From Guadua angustifolia (Eukaryota; Streptophyta; Magnoliopsida; Poales; Poaceae): a stretch of DNA of 64,000 nt. Under the pieces are notes generated by a model. The model saw nothing but the letters and a program-made list of their open reading frames with translations. It searched no databases and was not told where the DNA came from. Below, piece after piece: positions 54,124 through 64,000 of the stretch. Both the position numbers and the translations under genes were made by a program. Position 1 is the stretch's first letter, and every line of letters starts with the position of its first letter. Location: contig CM070508.1 of assembly GCA_036346375.1 (NCBI GenBank), forward strand, positions 38,646,862-38,710,861. Reading direction: 5' to 3'.

Positions 54124-54606
54124 ATGGCCAACGAGACAGAATGGACTAATATTGCAAGAGAGTTAACAGAAAACTTAGGGCATGAAAAACATAAACATAT
54201 TTTTGATATTAAGAGAACACAAGATGGATATCAAATATATAGTCATGCCACTACCATACTTGGAGGTCAAGTATTGCACCCCAATGCAAAACACTATAAT
54301 GAGTCTAAACATAAAGCAATTCAATAATCAGGATGCAAGTTGCTACGTCGAATTTGCAAAGAACATAATATTAATATGAAGTCATATGTTCACACCTATG
54401 AAGCTTATATGGGATTGCAAAACTTACCAAGAGGACCAAGATGTCGAGTTGGCAACCGACGCGAGTATTTATAGCAATTCCATCCAGTTGGAGCCCCAAA
54501 TCTTCCTCCCTTACCTTCTAGCTCAGAAATTAGCTGTGATATAGGATCACCACCACCTTACCCAGTTATCCAAGGTGTATGGATTATATCTAGCGATTCT
54601 GATTAA
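54124..54606 (+). pseudogene. Second upstream ORF of E
   Basis: MANETEWTNIARELTENLGH opens a frame of about 160 codons with in-frame stops at 54325 and 54472. Blocks are KHIFDIKRTQDGYQIYSHAT, QVLHPNAKHYNESKHKAIQ, KLLRRICKEHNINMKSYV and a Pro/Ser tail ending WIISSDSD. The order of a short strand pattern, then HYNESKHKAI and an alpha-helical KLL.IC, loosely resembles the second half of a double-stranded RNA binding fold. This is speculation. It is not gag. No known family is recognised. Confidence 0.5.
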
Positions 54607-54896
54607 GAAATAGTAGTCTTATATTATATGAGTTGATAGTTTGATGTAAAAAAAGAGGTTAGTCAGTTTGTAATACATGTAATTATGTGTGTAACTTTTG
54701 GTATTATGTGACATCTTTTGAGAAAGTTCTATCTGGGTTATTGTATGGAAATCTCTTGTTAATACATAACTTTGAGGTGAAAATTGCCGATGAGATGATC
54801 CTTGAAATAATAGAAGTACCTTACCTATCAAGAATCAACTGTTATTTATTTTATACTCATCCATGCTATTAAAACAATTATTGTTACCTTTTTAGG

Positions 54897-56040
54897 ATGC
54901 TGGTGACAAGATCCCTTAGTCACATCTTGGAAAGTGAAGCTACACCAGTCACACAATCGCAAGGAAATGTAATTCCAACACCCGCTCAACCAAATCCCAT
55001 GCACCCTTCTACAAGAGCTTCATCGTTTCAGCCTACCAGCCATGAAAATCTACCTCCACCTTAGAATCAACCAAATCCTATCCCGAAGGATGACCTACCT
55101 AAACGCCCAACCGTGGCACAAGTGCTCGCCATGATCGAACAAAATTGTCAAACACATACCTTGCTTCTACAACAAATGGTTCAAAACACTACTAGTATCA
55201 GTGCAACCATTGCTAGAAATGGCAATGGAAAACTTTCAAATTACTCCAAGCTAAATGAGTTTCTTAGGACTCGACCCCCTACTTTCTCTTCCACAACCGA
55301 TCCATTGGAAGCCGATGATTGGCTTCGTTCTGTTGAAGGTAAATTGGCCATTGCACAATGCACTTATTCAGAAAAAAGTGCTTTATGCTTCTTACCAGCT
55401 GCAAAGACCTGCAGCAGCCTGGTGGGAGAATTATCAGGCTATGGTTCCCCAAGGTCAAAACATCACTTGGGCATCCTTCAAGGAAGCATTCCGAAAAACT
55501 CACATCCCATCTAGCTTAATGGAATTCAAGAAAAGGGAGTTCCTCGATCTTCTTCAAGGTAATATGTCTGTGGTAGAGTACCTTCACCGTTTGAACCATT
55601 TGTCTAGATATGCTCCTTCAAAGATCACAACCTAAGAAAAGAAAGTTGAATGCTTTAGAGAGCATTTGAATGATGAAATCAAGTGGACTTTGGTGGCACA
55701 TGACATTCATGATTTCCAAACCCTAGTAGATAAAGCCCTTCGAGTGGAGCAAGGCACTCGAACTATTGTGGAATCTCTCAAGCGTAAATGGATGGCTCAA
55801 AAGAGAGTGAATGTCAACCCTTCCAAGCCCTAATCTGGTCAACCATCCAATCCTAGATCTTCTGCTCCACAGCTCCAGCAAAGATGCCAAGGGCAAGCTT
55901 CACAGTCTCAGGCTCCTAATGTTGGCAAAAGGCCCTCAACTGTGAAAAATCAAACAACCAATGTGACATGCTTCATTTGTGATGAATGTGGGTATTATGC
56001 CAATAAATGCCCCAAAAGAAATTCAACTCAGTTGCAATCC
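54897..56040 (+). pseudogene. gag: gag of E
   Basis: It starts MLVTRSLSHILESEA. The capsid has FLRTRPPTFSSTTDPLEADD, WLRSVEGKLAIAQC, VLYASYQLQRPAAAWWENYQ, TWASFKEAFRKTHIPSSLME and VVEYLHRLNHLSRYAPSKIT. The knuckle is CFICDECGYYANKCPKR, with the His lost. Stops lie at 55063, 55633 and 55830. A frameshift near 55375 is bridged by two overlapping frames. Confidence 0.82.
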
Positions 56041-56140
56041 TAAGGAGCGCAACAATGACCCCTAGGCCGTCCGCAAGGACCTAGCAGACCTCAACATAGC
56101 GAAAACCCCAAGCAGTGCTCCAGGACCTGCCCGCGGTCGT

Positions 56141-56569
56141 TTGCATCATTTGACCGCAAAAGAGGAAAGCAAAGCACTCAATGTGGTGATAGGTACGCTA
56201 CTTGTTCATTCAATGCCGACTTTGGTATTATTCGATTCTGGAGCTTCACATTCTTTCATTTCCAACAAATTCATTGAACAAAACAAAATCTCTATTGATC
56301 TTTTACCTTTTGACATGATAATTTCTTCCCCCAGAGCAAAAATCAAAACCACCAGTTTTTGTCTTGGAATCAGCATTGAAATCAATGGAGTAATATTTTA
56401 TGCAGATCTCATAATCATTGAAACTGAGGGCTTAGATATCATTCTTGGTATGGACTGGTTATCCAAACATAAAGGATGCATAAACTGTGCCAATAAATAT
56501 GTTTCTCTTATTAATCTAGAAGGAACCCAACTACACTTTTCATCAAATAAAAATACCTCCAAACCATAG
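56141..56569 (+). pseudogene. Protease of E
   Basis: MPTLVLFDSGASHSFISNKF has the DSG active site and GLDIILGMDWLSKHKGCINC the second conserved block. This domain is open and looks chemically intact, but it is cut off from gag and RT by stops at 56041 and 56567. Confidence 0.85.
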
Positions 56570-56599
56570 TCACTTCTCTGTTCAACCATCATAAAAGAG

Positions 56600-57590
56600 C
56601 TTAGCAAAATAGCTATCATTTTTTAGTACCCTGATGTCTTCCTAAAAGAATTACCAAGATTGCCACCTAATCGAGATATGGAATTTGTCAAAAATCTTGT
56701 TCTAGGAACAGCACCCATTTCTAAACGCCCTTACCGCATGCCCCCATATGACTTGGTAGAATTGAAAAATCAAATTAATGAGCAATTAAGCAAAGGATTC
56801 ATTTGTCCTAGCTCATCTCCATGGGGTAGCCTAGTACTGTTTATTCCTAAAAAGGATGGTGGTATACGCATGTGCGTAGAATATCATGCCTTAAATGAAG
56901 TCACAATCAAAAATAAATATCATTTCCCTCGTATTGATGACTTATTTGATCAATTAAGTGCAGCTCATATCTTCTCCAAGATTGATTTAAAACATAGATA
57001 TTATCAATTGAAAATTAGGCCTAAATACATTCCAAAAACTACCTTTACCACACATTACGAGCTACATGAATATACCATAATGTCTTTCGGACTTACTAAT
57101 GATCCAACCAGTTTTATGTGCCTTATGAATAAGGTCTTTATGGAGTACTTAGATAAGTTCATAGTGGTTTTTATTGATGACATCCTTATCTATTCCAAAA
57201 TGGAAGAAGATCATGCGTAGCATTTGCGTATGGTTCATGAAAAACTCCAAGAACATAAACTTTATGCAAAATTCGAGAAATACGATTTCTGGTTAAAGGA
57301 AGTTGCATTCCTGGGGCATATTCTTTCAGAAGGAGGAATTTTTGTTGACCCCAGTAAAATTCAAGCCATTCAAGCATGGGAACAGCCCAAATCTGTTCCC
57401 CAAATCCGAAGTTTTCTTGGTTTAGCTGGATATTATCACCGCTTTATTGAGAATTTCTCCAAAATCACTCGACCATTAACGCAATTACTAAAGAAGGAAA
57501 AGAAGTTTGAATGGACATCTGAATGTGAAACCAGTTTTCAAGAATTAAAGAAAAGATTAATCACAACACCTATTCTTCTGCTGATGTCCA
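56600..57590 (+). pseudogene. Reverse transcriptase of E
   Basis: It has YPDVFLKELPRLPPNRDMEF, KRPYRMPPYDLVEL, IPKKDGGIRMCVEYHALNEV, FPRIDDLFDQLSAAHIFSKI, MSFGLTNDPTSFMCLMNKVF and VVFIDDILIYSK (intact DD). The thumb is LYAKFEKYDFWLKEVAFLGH and RSFLGLAGYYHRFIENFSKI. A TAG at 57218 (HA*HLR) and a frameshift near 57585 break it. Confidence 0.88.
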
Positions 57591-58230
57591 TAAGGATTTT
57601 GATGTCTTCTATGATGCATCGCGACATAGTCTTGGGTGTGTATTGATGCAAAAATCCCAAGTGATAGCATATACTTCTAGACAACTCTGTCCACATGAGC
57701 AGAACTATCCTACCCATGATTTGGAATTAACAGCTGTGGTTCATGCTCTGAAAAATGTGGCGTCATTACCTCCTTGGTAATTGATGCAATATATACACAG
57801 ATCACAAGAACTTGAAGTACTTTTTCACACAACCAGACCTGAATCTTAGACAAAGAAGATGGTTGGAGTTGATTAAAGACTATGACCTTAGAATCAATTA
57901 TCATCCCGGTAAAGCTAATGTTGTAGCTGATGCCCTTAGTCAGAAACTCCATTGTATCTCCATCTCAGCCTATACTGATCAATCGAAATTGCAAAAAGAA
58001 TTCCAGAAACTCAATTTGGAAATTGTTGAGAAGGGATTTCTAGCAGCATTAGAAGTGCAACCAACTTTAAAATTTCATATCAAAGTGGCCCAGCTTAAAG
58101 ATGAAGACATTATCAAAATCCGAGAAGAAATGAAACAAGGTGTTGACTCTAAATTTAAGGAAAGTCCTGATGAAATACTTATGTACAAGAAGCAAATCTA
58201 TATTCCAAATGATTATGAGCTAAAAACTTG
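57590..58230 (+). pseudogene. RNase H and linker of E
   Basis: FDVFYDASRHSLGCVLMQKS, YTSRQLCPHEQNYPTHDLEL and TAVVHALK end at a frameshift near 57757. The frame resumes with YFFTQPDLNLRQRRWLELIK, YHPGKANVVADALSQKLH and the linker to 58230. Another shift near 58228 precedes the integrase. Confidence 0.8.
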
Positions 58231-59164
58231 ATCTTAAAAGAAGCTCATGAATCACCTCTTTCAATCCATCCCGGGAGCACAAAAATGTACCAAGATCTCC
58301 GACAAGAGTATTGGTGGCCCAACATGAAAAAGGATATCACCGCTTATTTGCAATTTGCGACATATGCCAGTGAGTCAAAGCCAAGCATCAACGACCTGCT
58401 GGACTTCTCCAACCCTTACAAATCCCCGAATAGAAATGGGACAACATAAGTATGGATTTCATAACTAGATTACCAAAAACCAAAAAAGGGAATGACTCTA
58501 TTGGGGTAATTGTTGACCGATTGACTAAAGTGGCTCACTTTATACCAGTCAAGACCACCTGTTCTGGAGATAGGCTTGCCAAATTGTATTTGGAGAATAT
58601 TGTTCATCTTCATGGTGTCCCAAAGACCATTGTTTCTCATCGTGGTTCCCAGTTCACATCTCGTTTTTGGGAAAGCTTACATAGTCTTTTTGGGGCTAAA
58701 TTAAATTTTAGTACTGCTTACCATCCTCAGATGGACAGACAAACAGAAAGAACAAATCAAATTTTAGAAGATATGTTAAGAGCCTATGTGCTATTATATA
58801 GCACTAATTGGGAGAAAAGCTTACCTTTTGCAGAATTATCATATAATAATAGTTTCCAAGCCAGTCTCCAAATGTCTCCTTTTGAAGCACTTTATGGAAG
58901 AAAGTGCAGAACCCCTCTCTTTTGGTCTGAAGTGGGAGAAAGAAAATTCTTTGGACCGAATCTCATCCAAGAGGCTCAAGAACAAGAAGAAATAATTAAG
59001 AGTCGATTGAAGGAAGCCCAATCTCACCAAGAGAGTTACGCCGACCATCGTCGACGTAACCTTATCTTTGAAATTGGTGATTTTGTCTATTTGAAAGTCT
59101 CACCGCTCCGAGGAGTTCGTCGATTTCAAATCTGTGGAAAGCTAGCTCCTCGTTATATTGGGCC
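58228..59164 (+). pseudogene. Integrase of E, cut by G3
   Basis: The finger keeps its His residues (EAHESPLSIHPGSTKMY) but its CxxC is lost (FATYASESK where D has CDVCQRVK). The core frame 58452-59164 has MDFITRLPKTKKGND (first Asp), TIVSHRGSQFTSRFW where SDRGSQF is expected (second Asp changed to His) and QTERTNQILEDML (Glu kept). The tail VYLKVSPLRGVRR and GKLAPRYIGP runs into G3. It is inactive on two counts. Confidence 0.88.
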
Positions 59165-60290
59165 TGATGAGAACATCACTTCCATGGATACAGCTGCATC
59201 TACACATCAATTTGAACCCGCTGCGATTATATAAGGACGGTTACTCGAGCTCGCGCACGACAATTTAATCATCAGGTGAATGTGTTCCTAAGCCTCCCCA
59301 TTAGTGATAATATGAATGGGATGCTATTTAATACTTGCGATGATTTGATTGTACTTAGGAACCATGGAGAAGGACCCTCGTTGATAAGGACATCACAACC
59401 AAGGATACAACCACTGCCCCTTCCTCCCCTACGACCGCTACTTCGTCTCCGACCGTCGCTGTTTCGGCCGCTACTTCGTCTACGACGCCTGGAGGGCTTA
59501 ATCCAGAAGCAAGGCCTTTTCACCCACCTTTGCTGGACCAACACGTCAAGATCATCCACCGAGGACAGCCGACGCGCTAAGGAAGGCCCAAGATCAAGCC
59601 CAATTCGTCGACAAGTCCGGTTCGGCCATCCAGGAGCAGCAGTACTTCAAACGGACATAACTTGGGCTCTCGGACTCCGTTTTCACCGTGCGACCACCCG
59701 TTTGAAAGCTTAGGAGATAAGCTTTCCAATGAATCTAGCCCCCACATCCAAATTCCTCCAGGAACGACAGGAAATCACCGAACAATCTCACGGGATAGAA
59801 ATTCCAGGTGCTACGTCACCTCACTTTTGGGCCTATGGCCCATGTATCTTAGGGTTTTGATGGCCGCCACTGTTTTGGCTGCCCTACACCTCCTGGCCGC
59901 CGCTATATATATGGCCGCCACCGTTCTTTTATGATTGGGTTTTGTTTATTTGATAGTTTAGCCATTGCTACTATTTTGAGTCTTCCAGACGTGCTCAACA
60001 GCCGCCTAAGAAACTCCTTATTTCAGAACCCTACATTATCAATCCTTCATCTTTATTTGCAATTTTAGATTGCCTTTACCTTTGTTCTTGCTTGTTCTTC
60101 GGTTGCATGCAGGAATTGAACCTCGTGTTCAGGTTGATCGTGCCAATGGCAAGATCAATAACCATCTGGAGTTGGTTTAGCGATTGCTAAGGCGCATCAT
60201 CGTCGTACGTTGTAGTCGGATCGTCAAAGTCAATTCCACCAAATCGAAGTTATCACTCTCATCGAAAGATCGGGACCCAAAGTCACATCA
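59165..60290 (+). mobile_element. G3: solo LTR of the G family in E pol
   Basis: Perfect GGGCC duplications lie at 59160-59164 and 60291-60295. It starts TGATGAGAACATCAC and ends AGTCACATCA, 1126 bp. TATA ctatatatatgg is at 59903. Near the start, in one frame, VTRARARQFNHQVNVFLSLP and DDLIVLRNHGEGP match the LTR-borne pol tail of G1 and G2. Confidence 0.93.
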
Positions 60291-60630
60291 GGGCCATATC
60301 AAATTCTTGAGAAAATGGGCGAAATGGCATATAAACTGGAATTGCCACCCCAATTATCTGAAGTCCACAATGTCCTTCATGTATCCCAACTTAAAAGTGT
60401 CTTTGTGTTCCAAATGAACTCACAAATCTAGAAAACATCGATCAACAACTTGATCTATACTATTGAGAACATCCAATCTGTATTCTTGAAGAGGCACAAA
60501 GGCACACAAAGAACAAATCTCACAAAATGTTGAAAGTCTAATGGAGTAACCATTCTGAAGACGAAGCTACATGGGAGCATGAAGATCTTCTACAAAAATA
60601 ATTCCCTGATTTCTTTTAGCCCTCGCAAAA
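60291..60630 (+). pseudogene. Integrase end and chromodomain of E
   Basis: YQILEKMGEMAYKLELPPQL, SEVHNVLHVSQLKSVFVF continues the integrase tail directly from GKLAPRYIGP across G3. In shifted frames the chromodomain reads WSNHSEDEATWEHEDLLQK and FPDFF. There are stops and at least two frameshifts. Confidence 0.78.
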
Positions 60631-60651
60631 TCTCGAGGACGAGATTTCCGT

Positions 60652-60664
60652 AAAGGGGTAGATC
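60652..60664 (+). other. Polypurine tract of E
   Basis: aaaggggtagatc precedes the 3' LTR start TGTAACAG. Confidence 0.75.
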
Positions 60665-60819
60665 TGTAACAGCTTGAAAATATATTAAGGTAAGAAAATT
60701 CAGTAAAATATTTAAATAAGTTTAATTTGAGCTCTTCATGGCTTTTCTGAATTTTCTTTGGATTTTGAAAAGAGTTGTAAAATAATAAAATGAGAAAAAA
60801 TCCTAAAAATCCTTTTAAT

Positions 60820-61717
60820 CGATGCGACATGGTGCCCGATCTTCCGACAAGTATACGATAATTTGATTGGTGAAGAACTCGACATAAACGATCCGGACTT
60901 CCGATCAGATTCGATCGAAGCCTACAATCGCAACACCACGGCTCCGTTGGTTATCAACCGTGCCAAGACGCGGTTGACCTCGCCCAGAAGGCTAGTTCCT
61001 GCAAGCAAATCTAGAATATGAGAAAGAACGAAAAAGGAAGCAATCTCAATTGTGAATTGTATTAAGCACACGAATTTGGGGTTCCACAAACCGAAAATGA
61101 TGAAACTGCAATGGCAGAAATAATGTAAGCAAAACCCATCTATTCTATCGATGGCTACTGAATATATATGAGGGAGAAGGCAAGGGAGGCGGCCAAGCGG
61201 GTGTCCGTGCAACTCTAGGTCGTACAAGGCCTTTGGGCCCAAGTGGACGTGTCGCAGCACCCAGCGGATTCTGTATGTCATACAATTTTAATGATTTCCC
61301 TTGATTTAGAAGGAATTTGAATGTAAAACCACATCCATTGGAAAGCTCTCATCGTGGGTTTCTCCGTAGAGTCCAAGAACGCCTCAATCGGACTTCATAT
61401 GACCTAGATATGGTCGTTTTATTGATGTGCTGTCCTGAGACTCCGAATCGAAATTGGAGTCCGACTTGAGCTCGATTATGATTCCAACATGACTTGGATT
61501 TCGAGGGATGACGTCCAGGTAAGCTTGTGATTCTTGTCCCATATTCCTAAGCAACAAGACATCACAATAATTTAGTAGCAACCCATCCAAGAAATCATGA
61601 GCAGCGAGGAACAAGTTCACCTGGTGGTTTAATTGTCGTGCATGTGCTCTTGTAATTAGTCCTTGCATATCTTGAGGAGTCATGTTGTACATATCCGAAG
61701 GAGTGATGTCCTCATCA
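60820..61717 (-). mobile_element. G2: solo LTR of the G family
   Basis: Plus text runs cgatgcgacatgg ... gtcctcatca, matching the G1 LTRs. The flanks ttaat (60815-60819) and ataat (61718-61722) match at 4 of 5. The minus strand, 61692-61384, encodes QGLITRAHARQLNHQVNLFL and VLLLRNMGQES, the LTR-borne pol tail. A TATA-like catatatattcag lies near 61147-61160 on the minus strand. Confidence 0.85.
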
Positions 61718-62628
61718 ATAATTATCCAGGGCTATGAAATTTAAAATTTTTAAGTCACGTCCAAGCAATAAATGATGAAATGAAACGAGAATAAATAAAC
61801 TTTGACTAATAACAGTGAATATGTCAGATTTTAATAAAACTATTCATTCATAAATTTGTTGTGAAAATTTTTAAATTATCTTTAATCTGGCCGGTAAATA
61901 GACAGTAAAAATTTCAAGGGATAATAATTAGGTTTGTTATTTCTAAAAATTCAAAAATAGAAAAACTAAAAATCTGAAAATGCAAGTGTTAGAATTTTAG
62001 TAAATAAACTATAATGAATTTGAAGTTGAAATTTTCACAATAGACTATTATTGCTAAATGGAAAACTAATAAAAAGTTTTAAAAATTTTAAACAAAATAT
62101 GAAAACTTAAATAAATCAAAATCAAAAAGTATGAATTTGAGCACTGTATCTTGTCAGAATTTTTGCAAATTCTATGATGAACAATATCATCTGAAAATTT
62201 TACAGTATAGATATAATCATCGAACTATCATACAGTAAAATTATCATAAATTCTTGTACAAGATAGTTAATGGAACTGTTGAACCAAACCAGGCTCGGCT
62301 TGCAGTAAAACTTGAAGTTCTCTTCTTCTATCTCTGCTGCGCTGGCTGGGTACTGTTCATGGCCTCACCAGTCAGCGACAAAGGTTGTCATCTTCCTCCT
62401 CTCTTGGCTGAGTTCCTCGCGCACGGGCCATGATCATTTCACCGGCTGTAGCTCGTGCCACCACTGCAACTCGAGTCGCTCGAGGTAACCAACTCCGTCC
62501 TAGCTTGCAAAGCCTCCACCATGCACAGAAATTTTGCAGCGTCGTCCATTCCTTCGCCTGTTCTAGCACGGCAAGCCTTCCGTCAAGTCTTCACCATGTG
62601 TGAGCTCCTTCGCAGCTGTTGGCAGCTA

Positions 62629-62637
62629 TAAAAACCC
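62629..62637 (+). promoter_or_regulatory. TATA box of the E 3' LTR
   Basis: ctataaaaa follows a GC-rich stretch and precedes a likely transcript start (cctcacttcccctc). Confidence 0.6.
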
Positions 62638-63117
62638 GTTCTAGAGTCGCAGATGAATGCACCTCACTTCCCCTCTATTTTCATGCACTGAAATCTACGG
62701 ATCATAGCCAATTTCCCTCAATTTCGTCTCGACCGATGAACTCTAGCCAGTTGATCAAGGTTCCATTTAAGCCAGAGCAGTAAACCATTCTTCGATTCTC
62801 TTTCGCATTTGCTTCTATGCTTCCTGAGGATCAATACCCCTCATTCTTTTTCTGGGATTGATTGCCGGAGCTCTGCAACCACTGTGCCCTTTCGTGTCCA
62901 AATATGGCCGATGGTGGTAAGCTTGTACAACCAATTCTAGTAGCTCCAAGTAGGCAAAATGGAATGTTCATTGCTCACTGAAGCTTAATCTAGAACCCAT
63001 TCCGCCGAAGATGTGCTATGTCGCTGGCACGGCATGCTGCTTCCACTGCCACCGCTCAGTAACAGTGGCGAGGTAGCTCTAGTCACACCGGGAGGAATCG
63101 ATACCGCCATTCAGTGC

Positions 63118-64000
63118 TGAAAGACCATGTGGAGGTCTATACCTTTGTGTGATGAGTAATTGACTAGATTAAAGGTTGATCCGATGAGTAAAAGACTAGA
63201 TTAAAGGTTGATCCGAATTGAAGTGTGACTTGACACATTTTGATAAAATGGTTTCAACCAAGTCATGTTTCTTTGCTAAGTACTTCTAGCTTTTGGACTG
63301 ATTTTTCATCCTTGGCTGAGTGCTAAATGCCGACTGCTGCTAGGCTTTGCTGAGTTCCTCTAGCTTTCCGACTGATCTCTTTGCTAAGTACTGTGTTCTA
63401 AGTGGTTCCTGTCTTTGTTAAATGCATCTAGCTTTTTAATTGGTTTTCTTCCTTTGGTGCAGGCCGAGTGCCGAGTGCCTCTAGTCCTTGCTGCGTGGTT
63501 TTTAGCTTCATGACAGGTTTCCTTCTTGGTTGAGTACTCTGCTGTAGGCAAGAGATTTGTCAAGGACTCAATTGAGTTCCCTTGTCTGAGTTTCTAAGAG
63601 TTTTCTGGGGCGCTGGTAGTCTTTCTTAGGGCGTTTGGTGTTTAGCCGAGTGGTTAACCAAGTGGTTAGACGTGTGGTTAACCAGGTGAATAGTCGAGTG
63701 GTTACCCTTGTGGCTAGCTAAGAACTTTAGCCGAGTAGGCTAGAGTGTATGGGTTTGCCAACTGGTTGTGAGTAAATTATGACTGACAATTTTGAGATAA
63801 TCAGCAGATATGTTTGTGGGCATTGCTATGTGAAAGGTTTCCTTGTCTTTGATGGTTGCAAGATGACGGTGCTAGGTCAAGGTGAGGCGGAAGATGACCG
63901 GGACTAGGCGAGGTGCGTCGGAGGTCCAGAACGGTTGGGAGATCGTCGGAAGAAGACCAGAGATGGAGTTCGGGCAAGCCAAGAAGTCAAGGAAAGGAGC
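63118..64000 (+). mobile_element. F2: LTR of the F family, cut by the window edge
   Basis: It starts TGAAAGACCATGTGGAGG like F1 at 21409. 63780-64000 aligns with 21590-21805 (tttccttgtctttgatggttg and following). F2 keeps about 300 bases absent from F1, including a duplicated gactagattaaaggttgatccg (63160-63215) and several gctgagtgc/ctctagctt repeats. Whether it is a solo LTR or a full element cannot be seen. Confidence 0.8.

Larger units (their letters stand above)
19511..63117 (+). mobile_element. E: outermost Tekay-like element, broken into at least eight pieces by insertions
   Basis: Its parts are 5' LTR remnant 19511-20641, PBS, upstream ORF (20905-21408, 28929-28946, 53536-53709), second upstream ORF 54124-54606, gag, protease, RT, RNase H, integrase to 59164, chromodomain from 60296, PPT, and 3' LTR 60665-60819 plus 61718-63117. 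Continuity is shown by exact target duplications of F1 (CAGTT), B1 (CCCGT) and G3 (GGGCC), whose removal rejoins reading frames. LTR ends TGTAACAG and GTCGTTACA fit each other. The visible LTR parts do not overlap, so the age cannot be judged from them. Confidence 0.8.
60665..63117 (+). repeat. First part of the E 3' LTR, interrupted by G2 and cut by F2
   Basis: It starts TGTAACAGCTTG after the PPT. About 1.55 kb is visible without G2. The AT-rich U3 (61718-62280) passes into a GC-richer stretch with a TATA box at 62630. No supported gene. Confidence 0.78.

Noticed and set aside
60922..61281. Minus-strand ORF of 119 codons
   Set aside because: It lies within solo LTR G2, has no counterpart in the G1 or G3 LTRs, and shows no domain.

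Overview
The window looks like repeat-rich plant nuclear DNA, most likely from a grass. Supporting this are Ty3/gypsy elements with plant chromovirus (Tekay/Del and Reina) and Tat features, primer binding sites for initiator tRNA-Met, LTRs over 3 kb long, and the coexistence of GC-rich and AT-rich element families. I found no convincing host gene, rRNA, tRNA or CRISPR. Essentially all 64 kb can be assigned to nested LTR retrotransposons and solo LTRs. Species and family names are inferences from motifs.

Layout. Element letters are mine. (1) A1, a Tat-lineage element on the minus strand, covers 1-5553 and sits inside the 5' LTR of D. (2) D, a Tekay-like chromovirus on the plus strand, runs 5554-19510: LTR remnant, PBS, a small ORF upstream of gag, gag, protease, RT, RNase H, integrase, chromodomain, and a 3' LTR of about 3.3 kb. 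That 3' LTR is split by A2 (12244-16901), a deleted Tat element. (3) D itself interrupts the 5' LTR of E, the outermost element. The rest of E's LTR is 19511-20641, followed by its PBS and upstream ORF (from 20905). (4) That ORF is broken twice. F1, a solo LTR (21409-28923, target duplication CAGTT), carries the Reina element C (22025-27894, duplication GGTAG). Eighteen bases further on is B1, a Tat element (28947-53530, duplication CCCGT). (5) B1 contains A3, a solo LTR (31176-36704) lying in an intron of its antisense gene. A3 contains G1 (31405-35776). B1 also contains B2 (40176-53404), a second copy of the same family. (6) From 53536 the body of E resumes: end of the upstream ORF, a second upstream ORF, gag, protease, RT, RNase H and integrase. 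It is interrupted by solo LTR G3 (59165-60290, duplication GGGCC), then resumes with the chromodomain and the 3' LTR from 60665. That LTR holds solo LTR G2 (60820-61717) and is cut at 63118 by F2, which runs out of the window.

How the parts work. Each element is a former copy-and-paste unit: gag packages the RNA, protease cuts the polyprotein, RT/RNase H makes cDNA, and integrase (with a chromodomain in D, E and C) inserts it. Nearly all genes are broken by stops, frameshifts or deletions, and several catalytic residues are lost. Many stops sit where a related copy has glutamine (CAG or CAA changed to TAG or TAA), as expected from decay of methylated cytosine.

Most interesting points: the Tat elements carry an antisense gene with its own TATA box, GT-AG introns, an N-terminal plant-mobile-domain-like region and a C-terminal coiled coil; E and D carry extra ORFs between PBS and gag; the pol reading frame of the G family extends into its LTR; and exact target duplications give a five-level insertion history.
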